21,965 nucleotides of DNA from an uncultured Sphingomonadales bacterium (GCA_937898525.1 CALCBC010000032.1:1-21965); one strand, 5' to 3'. Positions 1 through 8,236 are shown, counted from the stretch's first letter. Notes: a model not told the origin generated them from the sequence alone. Numbers and translations are program-made.

Positions 1-1
1 C

Positions 2-181
2 GGCAAGCGCCGCGGGTTCGGCTCGGTCAAGGTCACCGTGTCGCTCGGCAACTGCACCTGGCAGACCTCGCTGTTCCCGAACAAGGACGGCAGCTGGTTC
101 CTGCCGATCAGGAAACCGGTACGCGTGGCCGAGGGGCTCGAATACGGCGACGAGGTCGCGGTGGAGCTGGAGTTGAATTGA
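2..181 (+). CDS. DUF1905 domain protein, C-terminal part (cut by window edge)
   Basis: The frame is open from the window edge to a TGA and gives 59 residues. The pattern GFGSVKVTVSLG, then WQTSLFP, a lysine/aspartate turn, WFLPIRKPVR and AEGLEYGDEVAVELEL matches the end of DUF1905 domains, small beta-barrel-like proteins of unknown biochemical role. The start lies outside the window. The gene converges on rsh with only 11 nt between the stop codons and no room for a separate terminator. Family assignment is from remembered consensus only; the function is unknown. Confidence 0.75.
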   Translation, partial: GKRRGFGSVKVTVSLGNCTWQTSLFPNKDGSWFLPIRKPVRVAEGLEYGDEVAVELELN

Positions 182-192
182 AGGCAGGAACG

Positions 193-2274
193 TCAGATGC
201 GCTCGGCCTGCGCCACGGCTTCGCTTGCCCTCAACGCGCTGACGATCCGCGTCAGGTGGGCGAGGTCCTGCACCTCGACGTCGACCTCGTAAGTATGGAA
301 CGGATCGTCGAGCTGGGTCTGCTCGAGCGTGAGCACGTTGGCGTGGTTGCGCGCGAGGATACCGGCCATCTCGGCCAGCGTGCCGAGGCGATGGTAGACC
401 ACGACCCTGAGCCGTCCGACCGCGCCCTGCGAGCGTTCGCCCCACGACAGGTCGAGCCAGTCGGCATCGACCCCGTTGGCGAGCTCGTGGCAGTCGATCG
501 AGTGCACCTGTACCGCCTCGCCCTTGATCCTGAGGCCGACGATGCGGTCACCCGGCACCGGATGGCAGCACTCGGCAAGCGTGAAGCCCATGCCAGGCGT
601 CAGCCCCTTGATCGAGATCGCCCGCCCCGGCCCCGGCTCCTCGGGCAGGTCTGCGGTGCTGCCCGGCATCAGCGCTTCCATCACCTCGCGGTCGCTGAGC
701 TTGGCCGAGCCGATCGCGTGCATCAGCGCCTCGTCGTCCTCGAGCCCGAGCCGTTCGACCGCGGCGGCGATCGCCTTCTTCCCGATCTTCGCCGGGACGC
801 GTTCGGCGATCTGGTCGAACAGCTTGCGGCCGATCTCGGCCACCTCGGCGTATTCCTTGGCGCGAACCGCGCGACGGATCGCCGCGCGCGCCTTGCCGGT
901 GACGACGAACCCGAGCCATGACAGCTGCGGCTCGGCGTTGGCCCCCTTGATGATCTCGACCACGTCGCCGTTGTTGAGCGGAGTCCTCAGCGGCATGTGC
1001 CGCCCGTTGATCTTGGCGCCGACGGTCCGCGCGCCGAGGTCGGTGTGCACCGCGAAGGCGAAGTCCACCGCGGTCGCGCCCTTGGGCAGCTGGAACAGCG
1101 CGCCCTTCGGCGTGAAGGCGAAGATGCGGTCCTGGTAGATCGCCAGCCTTGTGTGCTCGAGCAGCTCTTCGGCGTCGTGGCTGGCATCGACGATCTCGAT
1201 CAGGTCCCGCAGCCAGCCGACCTGCCCGTCGGGCCGGTCGCCCTGCTTGTAGGCCCAGTGCGCGGCGAGGCCGAACTCGTTCGTCCGGTGCATCTCGCGC
1301 GTGCGGATCTGCACCTCGACGCGCATCGAGCTCTCGTAGATCAGCGTCGTGTGCAGCGAGCGGTAGCCGTTGGTCTTCGGCGTCGAGATGTAGTCCTTGA
1401 ACCGCCCGGGCACGAACTGCCAGGTCTGGTGCAGCACGCCGAGCGCGCGGTAGCAGTCCTCGACCTTCTCGGTCAGCACGCGGAACGCGAAGATGTCGGT
1501 GATCTGCTCGAACGCCACGTGGCGCTCGGCCATCTTCTTCCAGATCGAGTAGGGGTGCTTCTCGCGTCCCCAGACCTCTGCCTTGATCCCGGCCTCGGCG
1601 AGGACCTGCTTGATGTTGAGCGCGATCGCGTCGACCTGGCCGTTCTCGGAGCTGCGGATCTGCTCGAGCCGGCCGGTAATCGTGGCATAGGCCTCGGGCT
1701 CGAGCTGCTCGAACGCGAGCAGCTGCATCTCGCGCATGTACTCGTACATCCCGACGCGCTCGGCGAGCGGGGCGTAGATGTCCATGGTCTCGCGGGCGAT
1801 CCGGCGGCGCTTCTCGGGACTCTTGATGAAGTGCAGCGTGCGCATGTTGTGCAGCCGGTCGGCCAGCTTGACCAGCAGCACGCGGATGTCCTCGCTCATC
1901 GCGAGGAAGAACTTCCTCAGGTTCTCGGCCGCGCGCTCGGTCTCGGCCATCTGCTCGAGCTTGGACAGCTTGGTCACGCCGTCGACCAGCCGGGCGACCT
2001 CGGGGCCGAAGTTCTTCTCGACGTCCTCGATCGTCGCCAGCGTGTCCTCGACGGTGTCGTGCAGCAGCGCGGTGACGATCGTTTCCTGGTCGAGCTTGAG
2101 GTCGGTCATCAGACCGGCGACCTCGATCGGGTGGCTGAAGTAGGGGTCGCCGCTGGCGCGCGTCTGGGTACCGTGCTTCTGCACGGTGTAGACGTAGGCA
2201 CGGTTCAGCAACGCCTCGTCGGCGTCCGGGTCGTAGGCCTTGACCCGTTCCACAAGTTCATACTGCCGTAGCAT
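193..2274 (-). CDS. rsh: Bifunctional (p)ppGpp synthetase/hydrolase (Rel/SpoT family)
   Basis: This is a full-length 693-residue RSH enzyme that makes and degrades the alarmone (p)ppGpp in the cytoplasm. The HD hydrolase domain has HDTVED at residues 72-77. The synthetase domain carries RFKD at 291-294 followed by YISTPKTNGYRSLH and EVQIRT. The RxKD form of this loop is the one known from bifunctional enzymes, as opposed to ExDD in synthetase-only RelA. A TGS domain lies at about 383-444, a Cys/His cluster (ECCHPVPGD at 568-576, HSIDC at 591-595) follows, and an ACT domain closes the protein at about 621-690. I chose the ATG at 2274 because family members begin close to LRQYELVERV; an in-frame ATG 27 codons upstream would add low-complexity sequence overlapping the divergent aminotransferase leader. 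No strong Shine-Dalgarno precedes either start. Alphaproteobacteria usually have one such enzyme; whether it is the only one here cannot be seen. Confidence 0.97.
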   Translation of the reverse strand: MLRQYELVERVKAYDPDADEALLNRAYVYTVQKHGTQTRASGDPYFSHPIEVAGLMTDLKLDQETIVTALLHDTVEDTLATIEDVEKNFGPEVARLVDGVTKLSKLEQMAETERAAENLRKFFLAMSEDIRVLLVKLADRLHNMRTLHFIKSPEKRRRIARETMDIYAPLAERVGMYEYMREMQLLAFEQLEPEAYATITGRLEQIRSSENGQVDAIALNIKQVLAEAGIKAEVWGREKHPYSIWKKMAERHVAFEQITDIFAFRVLTEKVEDCYRALGVLHQTWQFVPGRFKDYISTPKTNGYRSLHTTLIYESSMRVEVQIRTREMHRTNEFGLAAHWAYKQGDRPDGQVGWLRDLIEIVDASHDAEELLEHTRLAIYQDRIFAFTPKGALFQLPKGATAVDFAFAVHTDLGARTVGAKINGRHMPLRTPLNNGDVVEIIKGANAEPQLSWLGFVVTGKARAAIRRAVRAKEYAEVAEIGRKLFDQIAERVPAKIGKKAIAAAVERLGLEDDEALMHAIGSAKLSDREVMEALMPGSTADLPEEPGPGRAISIKGLTPGMGFTLAECCHPVPGDRIVGLRIKGEAVQVHSIDCHELANGVDADWLDLSWGERSQGAVGRLRVVVYHRLGTLAEMAGILARNHANVLTLEQTQLDDPFHTYEVDVEVQDLAHLTRIVSALRASEAVAQAERI

Positions 2275-2366
2275 CGACGCAAATGTGCGGTGCGCCGGCA
2301 TCCGGGGCAAGGGGAAAGGGGTTAACGGCTTGCGGGAGGTGCCCCTGCCCTCCAAGATCGTCGGCG

Positions 2367-3530
2367 ATGGCCGCGGTCTCGACCTCGATTTTCGAGCGGA
2401 TGTCCGCTCTCGCGCGCGAAACCGGCGCGATCAATCTTGGCCAGGGGTTTCCCGACCTGCCCGAACCCGCCGATCTGCTCGATGCCGCCCGGTGCGCGCT
2501 GGTCGAGCGTTCCAACCAGTACCCGCCGATGCGCGGGCTTCCCGAGTTGCGCCGGGCGGTATGCGACTATTACCGCCGCGAGCAGGGGCTCGCCCTCGTG
2601 CCGGACCAGGTCATCGTCACCGCCGGAGCGACCGAAGCGCTCGCCGCAGCGGTTCACGCGATGATCGCGCCCGGTGACGAAGCGATCGTGCTGCAGCCGT
2701 TCTACGATGCCTACCTGCCGATGATCGAGCGCGCCGGCGGAGTGGTCCGCACGGTCGGGCTCGAACCACCAGTCTGGTCGCTGCCGCTCGACAGACTCGA
2801 AGCGGCGATCGGCCCGCGGACCCGACTGCTGGTGCTCAACACCCCGAACAATCCGACCGGAACCCTGTTGGGCGAGGCGACGCTCGAGGCGCTCGCCGTG
2901 CTGTGCGAGCGGCACGACCTCGCCGTGCTCAGCGACGAGGTCTGGGAAGGCATGGTCTATGGCGAAGCGCGCCATCTCTCGGTGCTCGGCGTGCCGGCGC
3001 TCGCCGCGCGCGCGATCAAGGTCGGCTCGGCCGGCAAGATCTTCTCGCTGACCGGATGGAAGGTCGGCTGGGCCATTGCGCAACCCGAGATGGCCGAGCG
3101 GATCGCCGGTCAGCACCAGTACCTGACCTTCACCATCGCCCCCGCGCTGCAATGGGCCGTTGCCGAGGGGCTCGCCTTGCCCGCCGAATGGCATGCCGTC
3201 CACCGCGCCCGTTACGCGGCCGCGCGCGAGCGGCTGGTCCACAGGCTCACCACCGCCGGCTACGTCCTGCTGCCGGCGCACGGCACGTGGTTCGTCACCG
3301 TCGACCTCGCCGCCTCGGGCCTCCCGCCCGACGACGAAGCGATCGCCGACGCCCTCGTCCGCGAGGCCGGCGTCGCCTCGATCCCGGTGTCGGCCTTCTA
3401 CCGCGACGCGCCGGAGAAGGGCTACCTCAGGCTGTGCTTCGCGAAGGAGGACGCGACGCTGGACGAGGCGGCCGAACGGCTGGCCGGGTTTCGGATGAGG
3501 CGGGAGGCAGCAGGCAGCAGGCAGGAGTAA
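2367..3530 (+). CDS. Class I/II pyridoxal-phosphate aminotransferase
   Basis: The 387-residue protein has the fold-type I aminotransferase signature: INLGQGFPD near the N-terminus (22-30), NNPTG at 161-165, SDEVW at 189-193, and the PLP lysine K224 in the SAGKIFSLTGWKVGW block. A C-terminal LRLCFAKED block supplies the substrate-carboxylate arginine. The family includes methionine/glutamine transaminases of the YbdL/KAT type and DapC-like enzymes, and sequence alone does not settle the amino acid. I chose the ATG at 2367 because family members have about ten residues before FERMSALARE; the Shine-Dalgarno is poor. It is divergent from rsh with 92 bp between the starts. The last codons, encoding REAAGSRQE, are made of the heptamer repeat described separately, so the natural C-terminus seems to have been overwritten or extended by repeat DNA. 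Confidence 0.93.
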   Translation: MAAVSTSIFERMSALARETGAINLGQGFPDLPEPADLLDAARCALVERSNQYPPMRGLPELRRAVCDYYRREQGLALVPDQVIVTAGATEALAAAVHAMIAPGDEAIVLQPFYDAYLPMIERAGGVVRTVGLEPPVWSLPLDRLEAAIGPRTRLLVLNTPNNPTGTLLGEATLEALAVLCERHDLAVLSDEVWEGMVYGEARHLSVLGVPALAARAIKVGSAGKIFSLTGWKVGWAIAQPEMAERIAGQHQYLTFTIAPALQWAVAEGLALPAEWHAVHRARYAAARERLVHRLTTAGYVLLPAHGTWFVTVDLAASGLPPDDEAIADALVREAGVASIPVSAFYRDAPEKGYLRLCFAKEDATLDEAAERLAGFRMRREAAGSRQE

Positions 3531-3566
3531 GAAGAGCTGCTGCCTGCTGCCTGCTGCCTGCTGCCT
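3505..3566. repeat. Heptamer-repeat inverted repeat between convergent genes
   Basis: The plus strand carries GGCAGCA units in tandem (3506-3525) inside the end of the aminotransferase gene, a 15-nt spacer, and then CTGCCTG-type units (3537-3566) reaching the stop codon of the M1 peptidase. Positions 3505-3524 are perfectly complementary to 3540-3559, and also to 3547-3566 in a second register. A 20-bp hairpin can therefore form on either strand. The site fits a bidirectional transcription terminator shared by two convergent genes, though no T-run follows on either side. The 7-bp periodicity suggests growth by slippage. The terminator role is inference. Confidence 0.8.
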
Positions 3567-5467
3567 CAATCCTCGCTCCCCGACACCACCCGATCCACGC
3601 TTCCCTGCGTCACCGCATGATACCCCGCCCGCGTCTGCGCGTAGATTCGGCGGGCGATGGCCTGCCCCCAGTCGCCCTGCTTCATCAGCGTCTCGAACAG
3701 GGGCAGCACGAACTTGCGCCGCCCAACTTCTGAGAGGAACCGCTCGGCGACCGGCACGGCGGGCTCGTAGCGATTGGCGAGCGCGAGCTGGAGCCAGGCG
3801 AACAGCACCTCGGCATTGCCCGATTGCGACAGGGCGAGCGCGGAATCGAGCTCGCCGAGCTGGATCGCGCTGAGCTGCCGGGGGAGCTTCGCCAGCAGCC
3901 GCAGGCGCTCGGCCGTGGTCCACCCGGCCCACGCCGTGTTGTCGATCATGCCGCTTGCCGGGTAGGCGGCCGCTGCCGCGTCGACCTCGGCGAAGGCAGC
4001 CGGCTCGGGCCGAGCCGCGTTTGCCGGGAGGCCGGTGCCGTAGACCCACTCGTCGAGCATCAGGCGTCGCTCGAGCTCGGCGTCGCCCATCACGAGATTC
4101 TCCCGCAAGTCGGCCAGCATCATCGCCGAGGTCGCCGGCTGGAACGCGTGGTTGTCGAACCACTGCCGCAGCCAGGCGTCGAGACGCTCGCGCCCGGCAA
4201 TCTGCTCGACCGTGCGCAGGAACAGCGCACCCTTGTCGTACACGATCCCGCTCTCGCCCCCGTCCGGGATCGCCTCCTCCGGGGGCAGATGCAGCGCGGT
4301 CACCGGCGCGTCGCGGCCGCGATCCTCGAACACCGCCTCGATCTCGGCGTAGCTCAGCGCGGCTTCCTGCTGCGCGCGCTTCTTGCCGTAGAGCGCCTCC
4401 ATGATGCGGTTCTCGAAATAGCTCGTGAAGCCCTCGTTGAGCCAGGAGTCGGCCCAGTTGGCATTGGTTACGAGATTGCCCGACCACGAGTGTGCGAGCT
4501 CGTGCGCGACCAGCCCGACGAGGCTCTTGTCGCCGGCGATGAAGGTCGGCGTAAGGAACGTGAGCGTCGGGTTTTCCATCCCGCCGTAGGGGAAGCTCGG
4601 GGGCAGCACGATCATGTCGTAGCGGCCCCAGCGATAAGGTCCGTAGAGCGCCTCGGCCGCCTCGACCATCTTCTCGGTGTCGGCCAGCTCGGCCGCCGCG
4701 GCATCGAGCATCGACGGCTCGGTCCACACACCGGTGCGCGGCCCCAGTTCGCGGAATGCGAGGTCACCCGCCGCGATCGCGATCAGGTACGGCGCGACCG
4801 GCTTGTCCATCCGGAAGCGGAACGCGCGCGTTTCGCCGAGATCTTCCGGCTCGCCGATCCTGAGCCCCGACATCACCACCGTCAGCGGCTTCGGCGCGAC
4901 GATCCTCGCCTCCCAGGTCTGGCGGATGCCCGGGCTGTCCTGTGTCGGAATCCAGGTGCGGTTGAGCGTCGGCTGGCCCTGGCTCAGCAGGTAGGGATGC
5001 TCGCCGCCCGCGGTCTGCTCGGGCGCGAGCCACTGCAGCGCGTCGGCCTCGGGCGCGGTGTACTCGATCGCGATCCGGTGCGAACCGGCCTGCTCCGCCG
5101 GCACGATGGCGATCTCGAGCGGCGTGCCCTTGCCCTCGACCGCCTCGCCCAGCGTGTATGCCAGCGGCGCGCCGTCCTCGTCGGTGACCTGCGAAATCTG
5201 CAGGCCTTGGCTGTCGAGCACGATCTTGTCGGCCCCCGCCGCCGCCAGCACGTCGAGCGTTGCCGTCCCGCCGACCTGCTTCGCTTCGAAATCCAGCGTC
5301 AAATCGAGCGCCACGTGCGTCACCCGCGCGGTCTCGGGCTCGGCGAAAGTCCACGGGTCCCTGGCCTCTTCGCTGGTCAGGATCGGCGAGACCTGCGGCG
5401 CCTCCTGCGCGGCGGCGGGAACGGCGACGGCGGCAAGGGACAGCAGCAGGGCAGCGGCGAAACGCAT
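3566..5467 (-). CDS. Secreted M1-family metallopeptidase (leukotriene A4 hydrolase/aminopeptidase type)
   Basis: This 633-residue zinc aminopeptidase should remove N-terminal residues from peptides outside the cytoplasm. A classical signal peptide occupies residues 1-20, with likely cleavage at AAA before QE. An N-terminal beta domain is followed by the exopeptidase motif GGMEN at 295-299 and the zinc site HELAH at 322-326. The third ligand is E345 (NEGFT), with exactly 18 residues between. The helical C-terminal part ends in a segment resembling the LTA4H C-terminal domain (YAQTRAGYHAVTQG). Epoxide hydrolase activity is a feature of the animal enzyme and should not be assumed here. The start is supported by GGAG seven nt upstream. 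It is 83 bp downstream of the GlcG-like gene on the same strand and could be cotranscribed with it. The stop codon abuts the heptamer repeat. Confidence 0.95.
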   Translation of the reverse strand: MRFAAALLLSLAAVAVPAAAQEAPQVSPILTSEEARDPWTFAEPETARVTHVALDLTLDFEAKQVGGTATLDVLAAAGADKIVLDSQGLQISQVTDEDGAPLAYTLGEAVEGKGTPLEIAIVPAEQAGSHRIAIEYTAPEADALQWLAPEQTAGGEHPYLLSQGQPTLNRTWIPTQDSPGIRQTWEARIVAPKPLTVVMSGLRIGEPEDLGETRAFRFRMDKPVAPYLIAIAAGDLAFRELGPRTGVWTEPSMLDAAAAELADTEKMVEAAEALYGPYRWGRYDMIVLPPSFPYGGMENPTLTFLTPTFIAGDKSLVGLVAHELAHSWSGNLVTNANWADSWLNEGFTSYFENRIMEALYGKKRAQQEAALSYAEIEAVFEDRGRDAPVTALHLPPEEAIPDGGESGIVYDKGALFLRTVEQIAGRERLDAWLRQWFDNHAFQPATSAMMLADLRENLVMGDAELERRLMLDEWVYGTGLPANAARPEPAAFAEVDAAAAAYPASGMIDNTAWAGWTTAERLRLLAKLPRQLSAIQLGELDSALALSQSGNAEVLFAWLQLALANRYEPAVPVAERFLSEVGRRKFVLPLFETLMKQGDWGQAIARRIYAQTRAGYHAVTQGSVDRVVSGSED

Positions 5468-5550
5468 CGAAGTCTCCGGGCGGGGAAGTTTCGAGCGTAA
5501 CGATAGGAAGCTGAACGAGGGTTGTCATCCTCTTCGGGACGGAGAGGGCG

Positions 5551-5979
5551 TCAGTTCTTCGCTGCCAGTCCCAGCCTCTCGATCGCCGCCAACGCGCAGG
5601 CCTCGTCGTTGTCGCTGGTATCGCCGGTCACCCCGATCGCGCCGACGATCGTGCCCGCCGCGTCGCACACGATCACCCCGCCCGCCGCGGGAACCATGCC
5701 GCCCTCACTCATCGTGTCGACCGCGGCCACGAAGTGTGGCCGCTCCTCGGCCATCTTGCCGATCGCCCGGCTCGACACCCCGAGCGCGAGCGCCCCCGAG
5801 GCCTTCCCGCCCGCGAGCTTCACGCGCATGTTCGAGGCCCCGTCCTGCCGCTGGCACGCGATCAGGTGCCCGCCCGGATCGTGGACCGTGACGGTGAGCG
5901 GCTTGAGGCCGAGCTCGGCGCCCTTGGCGAAGGCGGCTTCGATCAAGGCGTTAGCTTGGGCTAGGTTCAGGCGGTGCAT
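5551..5979 (-). CDS. GlcG/HbpS family protein (heme-binding-like domain)
   Basis: The 142-residue protein has the whole GlcG/HbpS fold: an N-terminal helix (LNLAQANALIEAAFAKG), TVTVHDPGGHLIACQRQDG, KASGALALGVSSRAIG, GMVPAAGGVIVCDAAGTIVGAIGVTGD, and DEACALAAIERLGL. HbpS of Streptomyces binds heme and iron, but many family members have no known function. No signal peptide is visible, so it is probably cytoplasmic. AGGA is placed about 9 nt before the ATG. Its start lies 29 nt inside the end of the preceding membrane-protein gene, which itself overlaps hemF, so the three are likely one transcript. A link to heme handling is suggested by this context and not proven. Confidence 0.88.
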   Translation of the reverse strand: MHRLNLAQANALIEAAFAKGAELGLKPLTVTVHDPGGHLIACQRQDGASNMRVKLAGGKASGALALGVSSRAIGKMAEERPHFVAAVDTMSEGGMVPAAGGVIVCDAAGTIVGAIGVTGDTSDNDEACALAAIERLGLAAKN

Positions 5980-6436
5980 CCTCTTTATCCTTTAGCTGCG
6001 GGCCAATGATCCACCGCGCGAGCACAAACCAGGATAGACCAGCGGACGCCCCGAACCAGGCTCCTGCATTCGCTCGCGGGTTCCAAACTTCGGAAATGCC
6101 TCCCAAGACTGCGGCCCAGGCAAGGTAACCCAGAAGTCCGCCGATCAGCGCCGCGACCAAAACGAATCCTCGACGATCCGACCACCTGCGCGACAACAAT
6201 GCGAGAGGTATTCCGAAGATAAGCAGGCCGACAAACGTAGCGGGGAATGCCGCGACGCCCATGATCAGAACGAACTCGATGGGCAGGTCGCTCGGTCCAA
6301 GTGGGTTTTGAGAGCGCAACGCGTCCTCGACGGCGCTTGTCAATGCGATGAGAACCGAACCAAACAAGCTTGCCAGCAAAGCGGACAAGAAGGCGGTAAA
6401 CGCAAACAGCCCGGTCAATCTCAACCTCAGCTCCAC
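5951..6436 (-). CDS. Unknown four-helix membrane protein in the hemF operon
   Basis: The frame gives 161 residues. Four hydrophobic stretches are visible: roughly 9-32 (LFAFTAFLSALLASLFGSVL), 53-75 (VLIMGVAAFPATFVGLLIFG), 85-108 (FVLVAALIGGLLGYLAWAAVLG) and 125-145. A charged, proline-rich tail ends in KDKEDAPPEPSPS. I do not recognise the family. The start is uncertain: the GTG at 6436 overlaps the hemF stop by 10 nt and I list it here, while TTG codons at 6424 and 6418, just after that stop, would fit equally well. The 3' end overlaps the GlcG-like gene by 29 nt. By eye its base composition is lower in GC than hemF, with AT-rich codons such as AAA, TTT and ATA, which hints at a later insertion into the operon. 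Confidence 0.72.
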   Translation of the reverse strand: MELRLRLTGLFAFTAFLSALLASLFGSVLIALTSAVEDALRSQNPLGPSDLPIEFVLIMGVAAFPATFVGLLIFGIPLALLSRRWSDRRGFVLVAALIGGLLGYLAWAAVLGGISEVWNPRANAGAWFGASAGLSWFVLARWIIGPQLKDKEDAPPEPSPS

Positions 6437-7281
6437 TTCACCTCGGGCGGCAGGCTCATCAGGATCGCGTCGATGTTGCCGCCGGTCTTGAGGCCGAACA
6501 GCGTGCCGCGGTCGTAGACGAGGTTGAACTCGGCGTAGCGGCCGCGCCAGATCAGCTGCTGTTCCTTCTCCTCGGGCGTCCACGCTAGCCCCATGCGCTT
6601 GCGGACGATCTTCGGGAACACGTCGAGGAACGCCTCGCCGACGTCCCTGGTGAAAGCGAAGTTGCGCTCCCACTCGGCCTCGTCGGCGCATTCCATGTGG
6701 TCGTAGAAGATCCCGCCGACCCCGCGCGACACACCGCGGTGGGGGATGAAGAAGTACTCGTCCGCCCACTTCTTGAACTGGTCGTAGTAGGTCGGATTGT
6801 GCGCCATGCACGCGGCGCGAAAGCGGGCGTGAAACTGCTCGGTGTCCTCCTCGTAGGGGATCGGCGGGTTGAGGTCCGCGCCGCCGCCGAACCATGCCTT
6901 GCCGGTGGTCAGGAACCGCGTGTTCATGTGCACAGCGGGTACGTGCGGGTTGGCCATGTGCGCGACCAGGCTGATGCCGGTGGCGGTGAAACCCGGGTGG
7001 TCGTCGGCGCCGTGGATCGTACGCGCGAACTCGGGCGAGAAGTTGCCGCCGACGGTCGAGACGTTGACGCCGACCTTTTCGAACACCTTGCCCTTCATCA
7101 GCCCGCGCACGCCGCCGCCGGGATTGTCGTTGCCGGCCTCCTGGCGCTGCCACGGGGTATATTCGAACGCGGCGTCGGAGCCGGCCTCGCGTTCGATCGC
7201 CTCGAACTCGGCGCAGATCCGGTCGCGCAGGCTCTCGAACCATTCGCGGGCACGCTCGGTGTAGGGCTGCCAGTCGGTCAT
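6427..7281 (-). CDS. hemF: Oxygen-dependent coproporphyrinogen III oxidase
   Basis: The enzyme converts coproporphyrinogen III to protoporphyrinogen IX by oxidative decarboxylation of two propionates, using molecular oxygen, in heme biosynthesis. The 284 residues are of normal length for the family. Signature blocks include MKGKVFEKVGVNVSTVGG, PHVPAVHMNTRF, WFGGGADLNPPIPY, then FFIPHRGVSRGVGGIFYDH, and near the end EFNLVYDRGTLFGLKTGGN. I chose the ATG at 7281, preceded by GAGAGGA, because relatives start near MTDW. An ATG nine codons upstream at 7308 has AAGGA at good spacing and cannot be excluded. It is divergent from pdeM and heads a likely operon with an unknown membrane protein and the GlcG-like protein. 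Confidence 0.97.
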   Translation of the reverse strand: MTDWQPYTERAREWFESLRDRICAEFEAIEREAGSDAAFEYTPWQRQEAGNDNPGGGVRGLMKGKVFEKVGVNVSTVGGNFSPEFARTIHGADDHPGFTATGISLVAHMANPHVPAVHMNTRFLTTGKAWFGGGADLNPPIPYEEDTEQFHARFRAACMAHNPTYYDQFKKWADEYFFIPHRGVSRGVGGIFYDHMECADEAEWERNFAFTRDVGEAFLDVFPKIVRKRMGLAWTPEEKEQQLIWRGRYAEFNLVYDRGTLFGLKTGGNIDAILMSLPPEVKWS

Positions 7282-7437
7282 CGGTCCTCTCGTGCGCGGG
7301 TCTAACATTGTGGGGGGTCCTTTCGCTTGAATGTCGAACCGGGCCCCGGGTGCGCCTTCGCACCGCTTGCCGCATTGACGGCGCTCAAGCGGCGAGGTTC
7401 CCTTGCCAAGCCTGCCGCCCGGGTGCAAGGGAGCCCG

Positions 7438-8127
7438 ATGGTTCCCCTTTCGTTCGCCACCGAGGAATTCGTCCTGACCCGCGGGCGGGCGCTCTACTGG
7501 CCGCGCGAGCAAGCGCTGCTGGTGGCGGACCTGCACCTCGAGAAGGCGAGCTGGTATGCGAAGCACGGCCAGCTGCTGCCGCCCTACGACAGCCGCGAGA
7601 CGCTCGAGCGACTGGCGCTGGCGATCCGCGAGACCGGCGCCCGGCGGGTGTTCACGCTTGGCGACAACTTCCACGATTCGACAGGGCCCGAACGGCTCGA
7701 GCCGCATGCCGCGGGAATGCTCGCGGCGCTGACCCGTGCGACCGACTGGGTGTGGATCACCGGCAACCACGACGCCGCGTTGGAGGCCCGGGCCGGCGGC
7801 ACGCTGGCCGAGGAGCTCGAGATCGCCGGCCTGATCCTGCGCCACCAGGCGAAAGTGGGAGAAACGCGCCCCGAACTTTCCGGCCACTTTCACCCGCGGG
7901 TACAGGTCACCGTCCGCGAGCGGCGCATCCGTCGACCCTGCGCGGTGGTGAGCAGCGATGGCGCCGGCGGCGGACGCATGATCCTCCCGGCCTTCGGCGC
8001 GCTCACCGGCGGGATGGACGCGGCCGACCCGGCGATCCTCGCCGCGCTGCAGCCGGCGCGCGCGATCGACGCGGTGGTACCGGCAGGGGACCGGCTCGCG
8101 CGATTTCCGTTGTGGCGGGCCAATTGA
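7438..8127 (+). CDS. pdeM: PdeM-type metallophosphoesterase (ligase-associated DNA damage response endonuclease)
   Basis: The 229-residue calcineurin-like phosphoesterase has DLHLEK at 31-36, GDNFHD at 75-80, GNHD at 109-112 and GHFHP at 149-153. These supply the usual two-metal site. The DLHLEK form with KHGQLLPPYDS just after it is characteristic of PdeM, which in many bacteria is encoded beside an ATP-dependent DNA ligase, a DEAD-box helicase and a nuclease of the LigD-associated repair set. None of those partners is in the window, so the gene stands alone here or its partners are elsewhere. I chose the ATG at 7438 for its AAGGGAG site and because the protein begins directly with its first beta-strand. 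A TTG further upstream would add sequence without domain character. It is followed 117 nt later by infC. Confidence 0.88.
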   Translation: MVPLSFATEEFVLTRGRALYWPREQALLVADLHLEKASWYAKHGQLLPPYDSRETLERLALAIRETGARRVFTLGDNFHDSTGPERLEPHAAGMLAALTRATDWVWITGNHDAALEARAGGTLAEELEIAGLILRHQAKVGETRPELSGHFHPRVQVTVRERRIRRPCAVVSSDGAGGGRMILPAFGALTGGMDAADPAILAALQPARAIDAVVPAGDRLARFPLWRAN

Positions 8128-8231
8128 AGCCCGGCTTCTGGCCTGCCGAACGAAGCGACGAGAAGGCCGATGGAATCTCTGGCGTGATCGCCCGTTAGAC
8201 ACTAAGTAGCGCGCGTCGAAATAGCCGATTC

Positions 8232-8236
8232 AGGAG
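8232..8236 (+). promoter_or_regulatory. Shine-Dalgarno that fixes the infC start at an AUA codon
   Basis: AGGAG at 8232-8236 is the only good ribosome-binding site in the infC leader. Its spacing to the ATA at 8245 is 8 nt, which is ideal. Its spacing to the first ATG at 8266 is 29 nt, too far to act, and the stretch immediately before that ATG is C-rich with no purine run. Confidence 0.7.

Noticed and set aside
997..2271. Long open frame of over 400 codons on the plus strand across rsh
   Set aside because: It is antisense to a fully conserved RSH protein, is rich in Arg, Leu, Val and His repeats typical of GC-driven shadow frames, and shows no domain.
2275..2366. Small gene or riboswitch in the rsh/aminotransferase divergent space
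   Set aside because: Only 92 bp, no conserved structure visible and no frame with a ribosome-binding site.
3505..3566. CRISPR array
   Set aside because: The repeat unit is 7 bp without spacers and no cas gene is near; it is a slippage-type tandem repeat forming an inverted repeat.
3824..5500. Long plus-strand open frame across the M1 peptidase
   Set aside because: Antisense shadow of a gene with intact catalytic motifs; biased composition and no recognisable domain.
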